The notes: generated from the sequence alone by a model not told the origin. A stretch of DNA of 64,000 nt from Mytilus edulis (GCF_963676685.1 NC_092349.1:79310604-79374603), one strand, 5' to 3'. Counted from the first letter of the stretch, positions 1 to 12,330 are shown. Made by a program: numbers and translations.

Positions 1-656
1 ACATTTCGGGACAAAGACAAATCAGTACCTCATTTTGCTACCTTATTCTGTTCCTTATAATAAATACCATACCGGTAATTTTTTTCACAAAAATATTTTT
101 TTTTATTTACCATAAAATTCACAAAATCATATTTGATCATATTAAGTAGAAAAAAACATTACTTGCAATATGGTGACCTATAGTTGTTAATATCTGTGTC
201 ATTTGGTCTTTTGCAGAGAGTTGTCTCATTGGCAATCAGACCTTATGATGGCTTATCTTCTTTTTATTGATTACATTTGAATAAACTTTTTTTTTAACTT
301 AAAAAAAAAAAAAAACAGAATACAAATCCAATGAGTGTACAGGCCTATCAGATGGTGCCCCATGATTAGAGTCTGATGAGACTAGCATTGATGGAAACTA
401 GAACCTAATTCCTTTGATATGACTAGTTTCGCAGTTGTACTTGACTCATATTTTTGAAAAGTATTTTTAAAAAAATACATCAAATTCTGTTATATTGTTT
501 AAATTCGTTTTGTTCCTTTAATCAACTAAAAATGTAAAAAAGGTTATTTTTAATAGAAAATTTTTGGACAAGTAACAATTTCATTCGGACAAGTAAATTT
601 TGGTATGTGCTTGTCCTACAGGACAAGTTGAAAAAAAGTTATTGTAGAGGCCTGTG

Positions 657-1426
657 TATATGTTCCAGACCATATGAGTATTTGGACCGTACGCGTACGG
701 TCCGGACCGTATACGTATACTCGTACGGTCGGACCGTATGAGTATACGCGTACGGTCCAGCTGACCAGACATGTTTTGAGATCATATGGGTTAAAAACAA
801 ATATTTATCAAAATCTTTATTTTTAGTTATACAAATTGTTATTATTATAAATAGATGGATGAAGTGAATAAGCGAACAATTGACATTAAATATTTGTTTA
901 ATTGTATATCTGAATCCTATTTTGTTACTCTGGCCCAAGGTGACACTAGTCTTGCTACCAAAAGGAACGTCATATTTTTTTTACATTAACATGTTTTGTT
1001 CATGCATGTTCCTTTGCATATGCATTTTTTTTGTAAAGTTCCTAAATATTCTATGACAATTGTCCTCCCACATTATGTTTACTTCCGATAACTTTAATTT
1101 CAATGAGCATACTGGGCTGCAATTAATGAATTACTGACATGCTAAATACAGGAGATTAACAAATTAAATAAGCGTGTTTTTTTTTTTAAATAGTTAAAAT
1201 ATTAAGTTTTTATTTCAATTACTATTGAACTTTTTATATTAATTTGAGATATAAGTTATGTTGATCTGTTATATACAAATATTTGTATCTAATAAACTTG
1301 ACCAACTTCTTAATATTAGTCAGACCGTACGCGTACGGTCCGACCGTATACGTATTTTGAAAAAGTACGCATACGGTCCAGACCGTACGCGTACGGTCCA
1401 AATACTCATACGGTCTGGAACATATA
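657..1426. mobile_element. TIR element with subterminal self-complementary 20-mers, about 770 bp
   Basis: Ends are inverted: tatatgttccagacc at 657-671 and its complement at 1412-1426. Both ends carry arrays of the palindrome GGACCGTACGCGTACGGTCC and variants (gtatacgtatac) at 683-758 and 1322-1400. About 550 bp of AT-rich non-coding sequence lies between. No transposase ORF, so a non-autonomous DNA element. Confidence 0.7.
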
Positions 1427-2098
1427 TTTAAGTAACGTTACATTGAGATAGAACCAAATAATTCATAAAAACTAGGAGAGCTTGAAGAACGAAAAATAAC
1501 TTAACACAAATAGCAAAAGCCATATTTTTTGTTTGATTTTGAAGGAGTGGGAATTTTTAAAGTTAAAGTATTTAAAAGACAGTTTTTACAAACATATTCG
1601 TATTCGACCATAAATCAAGTTTCGATAGCATGGCACTCAATGAAGATTAGTTTATACATGTACAACAACAGCTAAAACATTTGCGATGTTTATAATTTAC
1701 GGTTTACACTGATTTGAGCTTTCGTTTGCACAACTAAAGTACAACTATCATTTAGATCCGTTTGGAAAATTTGTTGTTAATGTTTTCAAAATGCATCATA
1801 TTGCTTCAAGTAAACATCATTGTATACAAAGTATATTATAAACACATGCGTGAAACATGTGAAAAGCAAGTGATGTTCAGATCTTTATTGAATTTCGATA
1901 TGGTGCCGATTCAACATGGTTTGCTTAATAATTAAAATGCAATATGATATGATCCCTGCTAACAAATTATGAAACCGTTAGTTTGATTAAAAGATTATCA
2001 ATCACTTTCTTTCTAATTGAAAAAGCCTTTTGGAAAAAAATAGGCTATTTGGATCGTTTAATATCAGCTTTATCTGAAATACTTTAATACAATTGCAG

Positions 2099-2694
2099 GA
2101 AACACGTCTCAAAAGACAGAAGGATTCAAATTTATCGTCATTGCTGTAATTTTAATGGCCGTCGTGGTTATAATTTCAGCATGCATATCATTAGTAATAC
2201 ATTTTTCAAGGAATCGTAGAGTGAATTATAAAACAACTGACCCGATTGGTCATTATGGTGAAATGCATCCTATTGATGAAATTAGTCCTGAAGAGTTTCA
2301 AACACTCCAAGAGCCGTTATATTCTATGTCATCACATGCTAACAGTCTTATGCATCCCCTACATTCAATAGAGCGCAATGGCAGGAGGATGACAACGAAT
2401 AGTACTAATGCTTCTGCGAGTTTTAATCCAAAAAGAGGTTGTAAAATCTACAAGTGTATGTCCTTGCCAAACCTTAGCAGCAAGCGCATATCACTCGAAC
2501 AAGATAACGAGATCAAAAGTTTAAACACAAGAAGTTGTAATCAATTGACACAGCAAACTCTCTATCTCACTGATAGTGATTATCTTAATCCGTATTGTAG
2601 TTTACTGAAATCAGCAGTTAGTGGGAGTGATTATCTTAATCCATATACTACACTTCTAACAACAACTGACGAAGGAAATATCTATGAAAATTAA
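2099..2694 (+). CDS. Last exon of a single-pass receptor with a tyrosine-rich cytoplasmic tail (gene 1, 5' part outside window)
   Basis: The exon opens after the acceptor aattgcag in phase 1 (split codon xGA) and stays open to the TAA at 2692-2694. It gives about 197 residues. Roughly 10 polar residues precede a hydrophobic helix (FIVIAVILMAVVVIISAC..., about residues 11-35), then a basic stop-transfer (SRNRR) and a tail of about 160 residues. Tyrosine motifs in the tail are YGEM and YKCM (both YxxM), two copies of SDYLNPY (YxNx type), and YCSL and YTTL (a YxxL pair with 13 residues between). It ends in GNIYEN. In known receptors YxxM binds PI3K SH2 domains, YxNx binds Grb2 and paired YxxL recruits Syk-type kinases. 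A signalling receptor of the MEGF10/CED-1/scavenger class is my inference from the phase-1 join and the neighbouring EGF gene. The ectodomain is not visible. The in-frame ATG at 2155 lies inside the helix and is not a true start. Polyadenylation candidates AATAAA lie near 2880, 3064 and 3094. Confidence 0.75.
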
Positions 2695-4245
2695 ACAAAC
2701 AAAAACCTATTGTCAGTAAAAATCTACATTTGATAATTGCATTAACAACAATGGATGTCAGCAAATCATGAGTTCGTCAAAAACAATTATTTATATAGTA
2801 CGGCTGGCTAAAAAAATGTTGTCTTCTATAAAGGATTAAGAAGGGGGAAGTGTTGACTATATTTGTGTGACTGGCAGTTAATAAATGTATTGCCGTCTGT
2901 ATTATGTTTTTTTTTCCATTCACTGAAGAGTAAATGCTCAACATTTTGCTGGGTTATTAAACATTTTGTATTGTTTTTTCCATTACATTTTGTTTTCGGG
3001 AAAGATTTACAATTTGATTATGGATTATTCAGAGAACAGCTTAAATTTTTTGCATCTATCTAAAATAAAGATGAAAAGAAGACATTTCTTGTTTAATAAA
3101 ACATATTATTGTGTCAGAAGATCAATTACCTTACAGTTATTAAAAAAAAATAGTTTAGCTTCACACGTGTAGCAGGATCTGCTTTCCTCTCTTATGCGCC
3201 CAACATTACTCCTTGTTTTTTGGTAATATTCTTATGCTTAGTCCTTGGATTTTGTATGCCGTTGATTGACGTTTGGTGGTTTTAAGTATTTTACCCTGGC
3301 ATTGTCTGTTTGTTTTGGACTTTTTATTATACCTTAAGCATCTGTCTTCTCTTTTTAATGTTTTCTTTGAGATAAATGAGAGAACAAACTCTTCCAATTA
3401 TAGATACTCAAATGTGATAAAACAAAATTGATTGAAGAGGATGTTATTTCACATTAATGATTAATGGTAGAAGCAAAACCTATAAATTCAATGACAAACT
3501 AAAATGTATCAATTGTTCCAAATTAAATATGTCTACATTCAATCATAACTACAAGGACGTGATAAGAATTTATGATTTGTACAAATGAAAGATGGCCTTT
3601 TCCAGAAAACACTAAATCACCTTCAGATTTTGATGGGGTTCGTGTTGTGCAGATTTTAGTTTTCTATTTATTTTTAATGTTATGAACTGTAGTCTGTTTG
3701 CTAATTTGTGCGATGTCATTGTAAGCTTGTTCAAGATTTATGAGTTTTGACGTCCCTTTGGTGTCTTTCACTTTCCATTTCGTATATGTATCTAAACATA
3801 CCTCGTTTTATCAAACGAAGCAAAACAAAACCGAAAAAAAACCCGGAGGCAAATAGAAAGCATTCCAAACACAATCGCATACAAAAGGTGGCAGAAGTTT
3901 ACAAAGTACGGTCTTCAACACGGAGTCTTAGCTGTAGGGTTGTATTTTGTAGTACAGTTGTGGACATGTCATATTGATTAAGTGCATTCCAATGAACGCA
4001 TTTTACCTCGTTGACATGGGAACGATTGATCTTTATCGTATATATGAAGGATATTCTATTAGCACTTCAATGCAACGGAAATCATACTTTACATTTGAAT
4101 GATTGTTTCCTGTGAATAGAAAATATAAATTTCCTTGTTTAAAAGTGTGTATGTCATTCTACGTCAATTAATATTTTTTATTTGTTTTAGAATTTATAAA
4201 CATGGTTAAGTTCATAGCAACAGTATTAAGAACATTTGATTTGGA

Positions 4246-4346
4246 ATGATAAGTTGTGTGGTAGTCTCTGTTTTACTTTTTACAAATGCAGTATGTGGTT
4301 TAGCGGATGGTCCCGGTGTTTGCAATTATCAGGAAATGGTCAAAAC
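4246..4346 (+). CDS. Gene 2 exon 1: signal peptide and start of EMI-like module
   Basis: The ATG at 4246 opens a signal peptide (MISCVVVSVLLFTNAVCG) followed by LADGPGVCNYQEMVK. The GPGVCNYQE stretch resembles the start of EMI domains. The exon ends at AC before the donor gtaagt (4347), leaving a codon in phase 2. Confidence 0.8.
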
Positions 4347-7300
4347 GTAAGTTTAAATAATTTTCAATCTTCCGACAAAACAAAACGTATGAAACTGGTT
4401 ACGAGTATCAAACACGTTTTATTTTAGGAAATGTTTTCACAATTCTCCTCCCCTCCATGACCATCGAAATGAAAACCACATATTTGAATAATTGGTTAAA
4501 CTTATAAAGAAAAATAATCAAACATAATATTAAAATAAAATTGAAATCATTTTATAACTGAAATTAGATAGAACCCATAAAAGTGCAACTTATTAAAAAA
4601 GGAAAACATATCAAAACACTACGAAGAATTTTTTTTTCTTGAATAACCATTTCCGTTGTTGGGTGTAGTCTACATGTAAACTAGTATCATTTCATGATCA
4701 GATACTTCTTTTTCAAATTTTAAACAATATATTTTAGTCGATTGATAATATTAAAAGTATTTTGGACAATATTATGATGACCGAAATACCAATACCAGAA
4801 AAGAAAATATTATTTTTTGCATATTATTGGGAACGTCAGTACTACCGATTCTTACAATGTTAAAGTTTGTGTCTCTTTATCTAAAAACTGAAGTTTTTGA
4901 GCACATGATTTTCAAGTTTCTCAATCATTTAGTTTTGTGAGACTGTTTGTTTGTTTTTTGAACATGCTATCGTCTAGCTGTCTTCGACTAATAGTTTAGA
5001 GCTTAACTTTTTTCGAAGACACTTGTTATTGTATTCTTCAAACATGTTTTGTTATTCTCTTTTAAAGTTATACACAATACAACACAAATCAACAATGCAT
5101 GATAATGAATTGTAAAAAAAAGTAAATCACAAAAAAGTGAACTCCGAGGGAAAATCCCTAATCAAATGGCAAAATGAAAACCTCGATCACATCAAACGAA
5201 TGGATAACAACTGTCATACTCCTGATTTGGTATAGGCAATTTCTTTTGTACGAAATTGTAGATTAAACATGGGTTTAAAGCTAGCTAAACCTGTCACTTG
5301 TATGATAAAGAAATTATTAAACAATTGAGAAAGTATTTGTGATGCTATGATGTCATTTTAAATTGATTCATGAACTGACCAAACTTGCTGATTTTATACA
5401 CAATATTTTCCCCATCTATGCACATAGTAACTAAACTTTGTTTGATAAAGAGCTTTTTATATTATCTTCAAATAAAAAAAACAAGTTTCCTTGTTGCTGT
5501 ACGCTTTACAAATCAAGGAAAACACAGATGAACCACATTGTGTAATTTTGTGCTGCAATGGTGACTCATAAATATATCTGGTCCGGTCCTAACCTAAGTA
5601 CATGTACATATTAGGTTTCCTTTAAATGTTTGCCATGTTTTGGATAGAATATTTGCCTTATATTGCCTGTTCTCTTTTGCAAAATGGAAATTTTTAAAGT
5701 ATATTACGAAATTGAACAGTCACAGTTCCTAAGTATATAATGTTATAAAGAAGAACTTGGCAATACTGACCGAAACTTACTTCTTTTAAAAACTTACTGA
5801 TTACAGTGAAGGAGAAAAACAACTCGTGAAAAGGTTTTGTTGTGAAGGCTATAAAAAAGAAAACGGCGTGTGTGTCGGTAAGTAATAGCTTAGTGTTCTC
5901 TGGTGGAGATTTGTCTAATTGAGATTCATACCACACCTTCTTGTTATTTCATAAACAATTTATCGTCTAAAAGCTGGGTATGTCGAAAGTGCTTTTACAT
6001 GTTCTTGTGTAGGTTCGTGCATTCAGAATAGAATAAACAAATGTACTGCACTAACATTAAAAATTCCGTGCGTCCGAAGAGCTTTTATGTATTTATCTTC
6101 ACAATGAACGCCCTAACCTTTATATAATTAATTATCTTACCTCCTATACATTTCTAAGAGTATGATTGGTTAAGAGAAATCTCGTGGAGACCGTGTATAT
6201 TCCATATTAGGTTAGTAGTGGAGTTGTGTCCCTGTATACAAATATCTCGGCGGTGAGAAAAAAATCTTAAAGGTTTTAACAGACTAATTTAAAGCTAACA
6301 AGTTGTTCATCTTTTATATAAGCTTTGGGTTTCAAATAGTGTGGCCACCAGCATCACTGAAGAGACATATATTGTCGAAATTCGCATCTGGTGCAGGAAA
6401 ATTGGTACCGTTAATGATATTGTTATTTTTGGCATTCTTATGGAAGTTGGTTAAAAAAACTAAGAGAATTGAAGACTTAATCACTTTAATTAATAGGTCA
6501 CTCGTCTAAATATCACATGTTAATCAGTCGGTAAGATAAATTCGTTAAATAGTGTGCTAGTGATGTAACTAATAGTACTTAAGTATTAGAAGAGCTTTTT
6601 ATTAAAAAAATGTGTGATTATTTATGTTTGTGACACCTGTTCCATCGCTATTTCCCCAATAAAATCTGAATTGACTGTATTACTATCTTACTTTATAGAC
6701 TGTCCAGACTGTACTGCAATGGTATGTCCTGAGAATTATTGTGGTGATACTTGTATAGAGATGTGCGATTGTCCTAAACACGCATACTGTGATAACCTTT
6801 ATTGCTGCATTTGTAGGCCTGGCTTACGTGGAGTTTTCTGTAATGAAAGTAAGATTTGAACTTCATATTTAATGATAGAAAGTATTTCTGAAATACATTA
6901 CGAACAGGACACAAAACTGTACACTGAACTGAATTGGATAATTAAACATTTTATGCAGATGAAGCAAAGCAAATTACATATAAGAGTTAGAATAATGAAT
7001 CAGACAGTATTTAGGCATAACGTATATCAGTTAGCCCCAGTTATACATTACACATACTAAAGTCAATAATTATAGTTGTTATTGCTATTTCTTGAGCAGA
7101 CAAAAAACTAAACTGCCTTTAAAGTATATATCGCTTCAATTGGTCTGGCAACACTAGGTTGTGGTTCTATCCACATTTGACCTGTTTGAGATAATATAGA
7201 TAAACCTTCAGTAAACAGTTACTATGGTGGACATACGTAGACATAAAAAAGGGAATAACCATGCGACAGTCCACATTGCAATTGAACCTATTGCAATTGT

Positions 7301-8922
7301 TATATAGCTTGATTACTAGTAGTTGAAACCTTATTTTATGAAATATAATTTCCTTGAAGCACTCTCCTTTCGATAAATGACATATTCATAACAATGTAAA
7401 TCTAGTTGATGTTTGAATCATATTACACTAATATATAATTAAACAAACAATTTTGTTTAGCATGTATACATGGATATTATGGACCAGGATGTAAACACAA
7501 ATGCACGTGTCAAACTCAGGAGAAATGTGACTCAGTCACAGGAAACTGTACCTCAAATACCTCAACGATATGTTCACCTGGTAAGTTAAAGGTATACAAT
7601 GTACTACTACTGAAAGGTTAATTAATTTGTTGATCTAAATGTATGATGTGGACCAATGTCTGGTCGGAATAAGAACGTTAAGCCTGATATGTCATTTCTG
7701 AGGTTAAATGACGCTGCTTGATTGTTTTCTGAGAATAAATCTATTGCTAGATAATAATGCTGCCCCTGCCAAACATAGTTTGCTATTTAACTTGTTCTAA
7801 CCCTAAATAAGAATGACACAATTGTTAAATAGATTTAAGCATATAGCAATGAATCATCTACATATTTATTTGTTGTTTATATGTTTTTCCTTTTTAAGAA
7901 TCGCATTACATGTCTTCCTATATCGGACATAAACAACTGCTTTTGATTTTATTTCCTAAAGTTTATTCAAAAAATATGTTGCTTAATTCCTAGACTGTAA
8001 TGTTTGATTTATAAACTTTTGGCAGTATTTTTTTTTTTTTTTTGTCCAGTTGTTTAATAGCGTTGGATGTTATCCGTTTGAATGGACAACCCCTATTTGA
8101 ATAAGCTGAGGAGTTCGGTAGTTTTGTTGTACATTTTTTTTCTTAAAAACTTTACACAAGTTTGTTTTTTAGACACAGCTTCTAACAACAGTTTGAATAG
8201 CTGCAGTTTGTTACATGATGACATGAGTGAGACATCAGGCAAGTTTTAAGCAGAATATTTTCGGTATTGGCTATAAAAGTTTGTCTTTCTTCAAATGAAG
8301 TATTCGAACTGCTTTTTATTATTTTAAAAACTACTTTTTGATATTTGATGTGTTCTTTGGAAATGTTGAAAATGGAATAGTATCCATCAAATCACCTTGG
8401 TTACAGGTTACCTTGACTTCATTGTTGGAGTTCATGTTCTCAGCGTGATGGAAAGACATCAAAGGCTTTTAGTAGTCATAATAACGTGAACTAGAATATG
8501 CTGAAGCACCTATTGATAGTCCTTGATACTGATGTTAAACTTCGAATAAATAAAAACTCTGAATATGTTCTATATATTTATCTACATATATGTACTTCTG
8601 TTTTATAAAAGGATACTTTCATGACTGAAGGAAAGCATACAATTCGACCCAATTAAGGTTTACACATGGATGTATACATGACCTAATTAAAATGATGATT
8701 TCAATAATTTTTCCATTATTGCGAAATATTCTATGTAACATATATTATATTGCCTACTCTTTTACAGGTGGAATGCACGTTGGGTATATAGTATTTATCG
8801 TGGCGGTGTCAGTTGGAACTTTTGTATTTACATTTCTATCTATATATGCTAAAATTCTTCAGAAGATAAAAGTTCGGCGCAGGAAGAGAAATGACTCGTC
8901 TATGAAGAAATCAACTATATAA
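4246..8922 (+). CDS. Gene 2 (six exons): 220-aa EMI/EGF-like single-pass membrane protein with short basic tail
   Basis: Joined exons 4246-4346, 5807-5877, 6699-6848, 7461-7580, 8173-8238 and 8768-8922 sum to 663 nt, exactly 221 codons, with compatible phases at every junction. Order: signal peptide (1 to about 18); a short EMI-like module with Cys26 and the RFCCEGY signature near 43-49; an EGF/laminin-EGF-like module (59-106); a second MEGF-type module beginning HGYYGPGC (109-141); a Ser/Thr/Asn-rich stalk with NxS/T sites (142-170); a transmembrane helix (about 175-197); and a 23-residue tail containing KVRRRKR with no tyrosine. The architecture matches the N-terminus of MEGF10/SREC-type receptors but is far shorter, with no long EGF array. 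It lies 1.55 kb downstream of gene 1 on the same strand and shares the phase-1 junction before the helix, so a tandem paralogue is likely. Ligand is unknown; a decoy or co-receptor role is speculative. Exons come from reading splice sites, without transcript support. Confidence 0.8.
5807..5877 (+). CDS. Gene 2 exon 2: EMI-like C-terminal half
   Basis: It follows the acceptor ttacag and completes Thr34. It encodes EGEKQLVKRFCCEGYKKENG, then VCV. The CC-x-GY...C arrangement is the C-terminal hallmark of EMI modules. Donor gtaag at 5878, phase 1. Confidence 0.8.
6699..6848 (+). CDS. Gene 2 exon 3: EGF/laminin-EGF-like module
   Basis: Acceptor ctttatag and donor gtaag at 6849, both phase 1. It encodes 49 whole residues with 13 cysteines in EGF-like spacing (CPDCTAMVCPENYCGDTC...), ending CRPGLRGVFCNE, which is the glycine-containing end typical of EGF modules. 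Confidence 0.8.
7461..7580 (+). CDS. Gene 2 exon 4: MEGF-type EGF module
   Basis: Acceptor ttttgtttag, donor gtaagt at 7581, phase 1 at both ends. It encodes CIHGYYGPGCKHKCTCQ..., then CDSVTGNC, the standard MEGF10/SREC EGF pattern. It carries NCT and NTS glycosylation sequons. Confidence 0.82.
8173..8238 (+). CDS. Gene 2 exon 5: stalk, followed by a GC donor
   Basis: Acceptor gtttttttag. It encodes DTASNNSLNSCSLLHDDMSE, then TS. The phase-preserving 3' boundary is TCAG followed by gcaagt (8239), a GC-AG intron with the usual strong AG-GCAAGT consensus. The only nearby GT (8243) would shift the frame and destroy the downstream helix. Confidence 0.72.
8768..8922 (+). CDS. Gene 2 exon 6: transmembrane helix and basic tail
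   Basis: Acceptor tttacag, phase 1. It encodes GGMHVG, then a hydrophobic span YIVFIVAVSVGTFVFTFL, then a basic tail (KIKVRRRKRND) ending KKSTI and TAA. The positive charge inside supports type I topology. A dispersed repeat begins about 135 bp downstream. Confidence 0.82.
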
Positions 8923-9049
8923 CACGCAAAAACAAGATACATGATGCCATAAGATACTATTTTTATGACTTGAAATATGACTTTTTTCTTATTTGTAATA
9001 ATATTTTTCATCAGGAATACTTCCATTATTACTGAACTAGTAGCATACA

Positions 9050-9200
9050 TATTTGTTTAGTGACCAGCTGAAGGACGCCTCCGGGTGCGGGAGTTTCTCG
9101 ATGCATTGAAGATCCATTCATGACCTTCAACTGTTGTCTGCTCTATGGTCGGGTTGTTGTCTCTTTGGCACATTCCCCATTTCCATTCTCCATTTTATTC
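9050..9200 (+). repeat. Solo 3' terminus of the reverse-transcriptase family
   Basis: gaccagctgaaggacgcctc, gggtgcgggagtttctcg, gggttgttgtctctttgg and cattccccatttccattctc match 28778-28916. It is 5'-truncated, with only the last 150 bp present. Confidence 0.75.
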
Positions 9201-10689
9201 CAATTAAAATTATAGCGAGTGCGAGAAAAAGACTATCTATGGTGCACAATGTAAAGAGTCTACTGTAAAGCCAACTTGATTACGCATATTTTACAATTGC
9301 ATATGTAACAAACCGAGAGAAAAGAATATTATTTTTGATTAGTAATCATTGTTTACTATTATTATTCAATATTGAGAACAAAACGTCTTGGCGGATGAAT
9401 TATCAACGAATTAACAACTTGTCTATGTAAGATCTCACGTGTGTCTTGATCAATTCACTTTTAAGTATACATATATATATACACACCGTAGAACCTACTT
9501 GTTGTAGTGAAATGCAATGTGCCTTTTAACCACAAAACAATATTGATTGATTTAATGACGTTTGCATTAGTCCAATGGCAAAGATATTTACTATACAAAG
9601 AGAGATTAGCAAGTCGTTCATGAATATTTTTCAAAAAATCCCTTTAGGTTGCAGACTGTTCCGTAGGCCTCCATGCAAAACAGCTGATCTTTGAAAATAA
9701 AAAAAATAAAAAGCGCTACATAGAAAAATATGTTCATGTTCATATCATGTATGTGCTTATGTGAAATTGTGATTTAATCGAGAAAAAAAAGTGAATCATG
9801 CCACGAAGAATAAAAAGTTACGTAAACCTGAAGTCAAAACATTTTTTTCTACTTTCTCTTTGCTGTTTTTACTAGGCTGCACCACTTCCAATAAACATGA
9901 TATCCTTCCACTTTCCTGGATTGATATCCCCAAAAAGATGCAAGATTGTTTTTTTTATTCTATATACAATGGATCTGTTTCAATTCAGCATAAACCTAAA
10001 ATCAAACAGTAAAAAAATGAGTCCAGAAAAAAACATGCCTCGGAAACTGGAGTTGTAATACAAGACTGGTACCTTTGGATGCATTAGTTGAATTATGAAT
10101 AAATCAACGACATTTAGTGTCTTCCTTTCTTTTATTTTGGTGCAACGAACGTACGTATGTACATATGTAACTATTCAACAAATAGATCACACACTAAATA
10201 GATACTGTAGTGATGATAGGCCTACGATCCTTGTACTATCATGAAAAAACAAGTATGCATGGCAAGCTATCTATATCATGTCGCCAAGGATGTCATTATT
10301 AGAAAAAACTAACAGTAGGTCAGATATTTCTGTTCCTTACGAGCTTCAGTCAGTGTGTAAGCTTTTAAATTAAATACTAGTAGTGCTTAATTCTTCTATT
10401 AGTATTTAAAGTTCCTTCAGTTATTCGTATTAATGCCAGCGCAAGCGACAACCAATGTTATGAGGGAAGGGATTCTAGTGTCCCTTACATAATATTTGGT
10501 CTGACTATTTGCTTTTACTTTTGAATTGACTTCTTGTCTATTGATATCATACATGTTTAACTGTTGGTTAAAGCTATACAGAGAGAATCAAGAAAGTATC
10601 ATCCAATAAGTTAATTTGCCATAGCTCTTTTTGTCAGAATTCGGGATGTTTGTCAATTGTCTGATCAACAATGAACAGACAATTCAAGT
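9201..10689. other. Intergenic DNA, nothing recognised
   Basis: AT-rich, with a short tatata tract near 9466-9480. No exon with convincing splice sites and no repeat I can name. Confidence 0.4.
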
Positions 10690-11150
10690 TATATATAACT
10701 CTATTCAATCCATACAAAAGAGGGACGAAAGATACCAGAGGGACAGTCAAACTCATAAATCGAAAATGAACTGACAACGCGATGGCTAAAAATGAAAAAG
10801 ACAAACAGAAAAACAATAGTAAACATGACACAACATAGAAAACGAAAGAACAAACAATACGAACCCCACCAAAACCTAGGGGTGATCTCAGGTGCTCCGG
10901 AAGGGTAAGCAGATCCTACTCAACATGTTGCTTATGTGATAACAAATCCGGTAAATAGTATAATTCTGTAGGTCATACTCGTGAAAGGGAAGGGGATTGT
11001 AGTTACGACGTAAGGAACATATCCGATACCATTTGTGAAACGATTATTCCATAACGGTCAACCATCTCGTGATGGCGTCCGTAAAATTTACGAAGTGATG
11101 ATTTCAACTTTACCATTTTGAACTCTACAATTTATACGAGAGAGAAAATA
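10690..11150 (-). repeat. Dispersed repeat, long copy
   Basis: aagagggacgaaagatacca ... gaccccaccaaaacctagg ... aagggtaagcagatcctact ... cgtgatggcgtccgtaaaat. I recognise this as a high-copy mussel-type repeat. Inverted, decayed fragments occur at 3200-3330 and 3630-3790. Confidence 0.6.
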
Positions 11151-11967
11151 AGGCTTTGCAAATTTGCTTTTGGTACTATTAAGGAAGCGTAGGTTTTTTT
11201 TGTGATTTATTAAATATCCTACACTTTTCTTTCTTTACATAGAACAATTACACAAAAATAAAACTATTAAAACCAAAATAGTACAAACTACGGTGCTTCT
11301 CTGAAAATGTTGAAAAAAAGTATATACTTCAAATTAAATATATATATTAGTTAAGGTCGGTGTTTGGTGGTTTTGTGGTTTACTGTGCAATATGGTAAGT
11401 CCGTTTGCATTTAGATATCTGGGATTTCTTTGGTTCCAGCTGATTATAAGTAAAACTAAGCCCCAGTCCCACTAGACCACGATCGCACCACGCTCACCGC
11501 GATCTAAAATAAATTTAGATCGTAGTGAGGTCGCGGTATGAGCGGCATGAAAATGTTAATTTTCGTTGCTTTCACGATGATACTACGTCCTAATTACGCT
11601 TCTACAACGATCCCGCTACGATTAAACCACGTTCTCACCGCGCTTATTCTGCGACCTCACTACGCTTATAAAGATCTTTCTACGCTCTTCACGTTCTCAC
11701 TACGACCATACCACGAGTTATCCGATTGCAACACGATCTTACTGTGATTATAGCACGTTCTTACCACGATTATACTACGTTCATACCGCGATCTTACTAC
11801 GTTCTCAGCAATACCGTCAATATCGTGTTTCATATCAATATAGTTCCATTCCTTCTATTTCTGAATAAAACGGAGATTTCTCGGAAACAATACAGTCATG
11901 CCACCAAAGTCTACGAGAACACGTGGGCGTGGTGGTAGGGGTTGATGTAGAGGCAGAGGGAGCAAAG

Positions 11968-12330
11968 TATGAACGCCATACTATACTCCAAATAGTACAC
12001 AAGAAACTAAAATTAAAAATAGTACAAGACTAACAAAGGCCAGAGGCTCCTGACTTGGGACAGGCGCAAAAATAGTGGGGTTAAACATGTTTGTAAGATC
12101 TCAAACCTCCCCCTATACCTCTAGCCAATGAAGTAAAGTAAACGCATAACAATACGCACATTAGAATTCAGTTCAAGAGAAGTCCGAGTCTGATGTCAGA
12201 AGATGTTACTCAAGAAAAAAAAAACCAAAATGACAATAATACATAAATAACAACAGACTACTAGCAGTTAACTGACATGCCAGCTCCAGACTTCAATTAA
12301 ACTGATACTATACACATAAGTAGTATAATA
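11968..12330 (-). repeat. Fragment of the reverse-transcriptase family 3' tail, inverted
   Basis: It is the reverse complement of about 28430-28745 (shared: aggctcctgacttgggacagg, cctatacctctagccaatg, gtctgatgtcagaagatg). It was inserted within the CpG-rich TIR element. Confidence 0.75.

Noticed and set aside
6303..6509. 68-codon ORF in intron 2 of gene 2
   Set aside because: It overlaps a dispersed repeat fragment (ttcgcatctggtgcaggaaa) also seen near 59760, and it is not in phase with the flanking exons.
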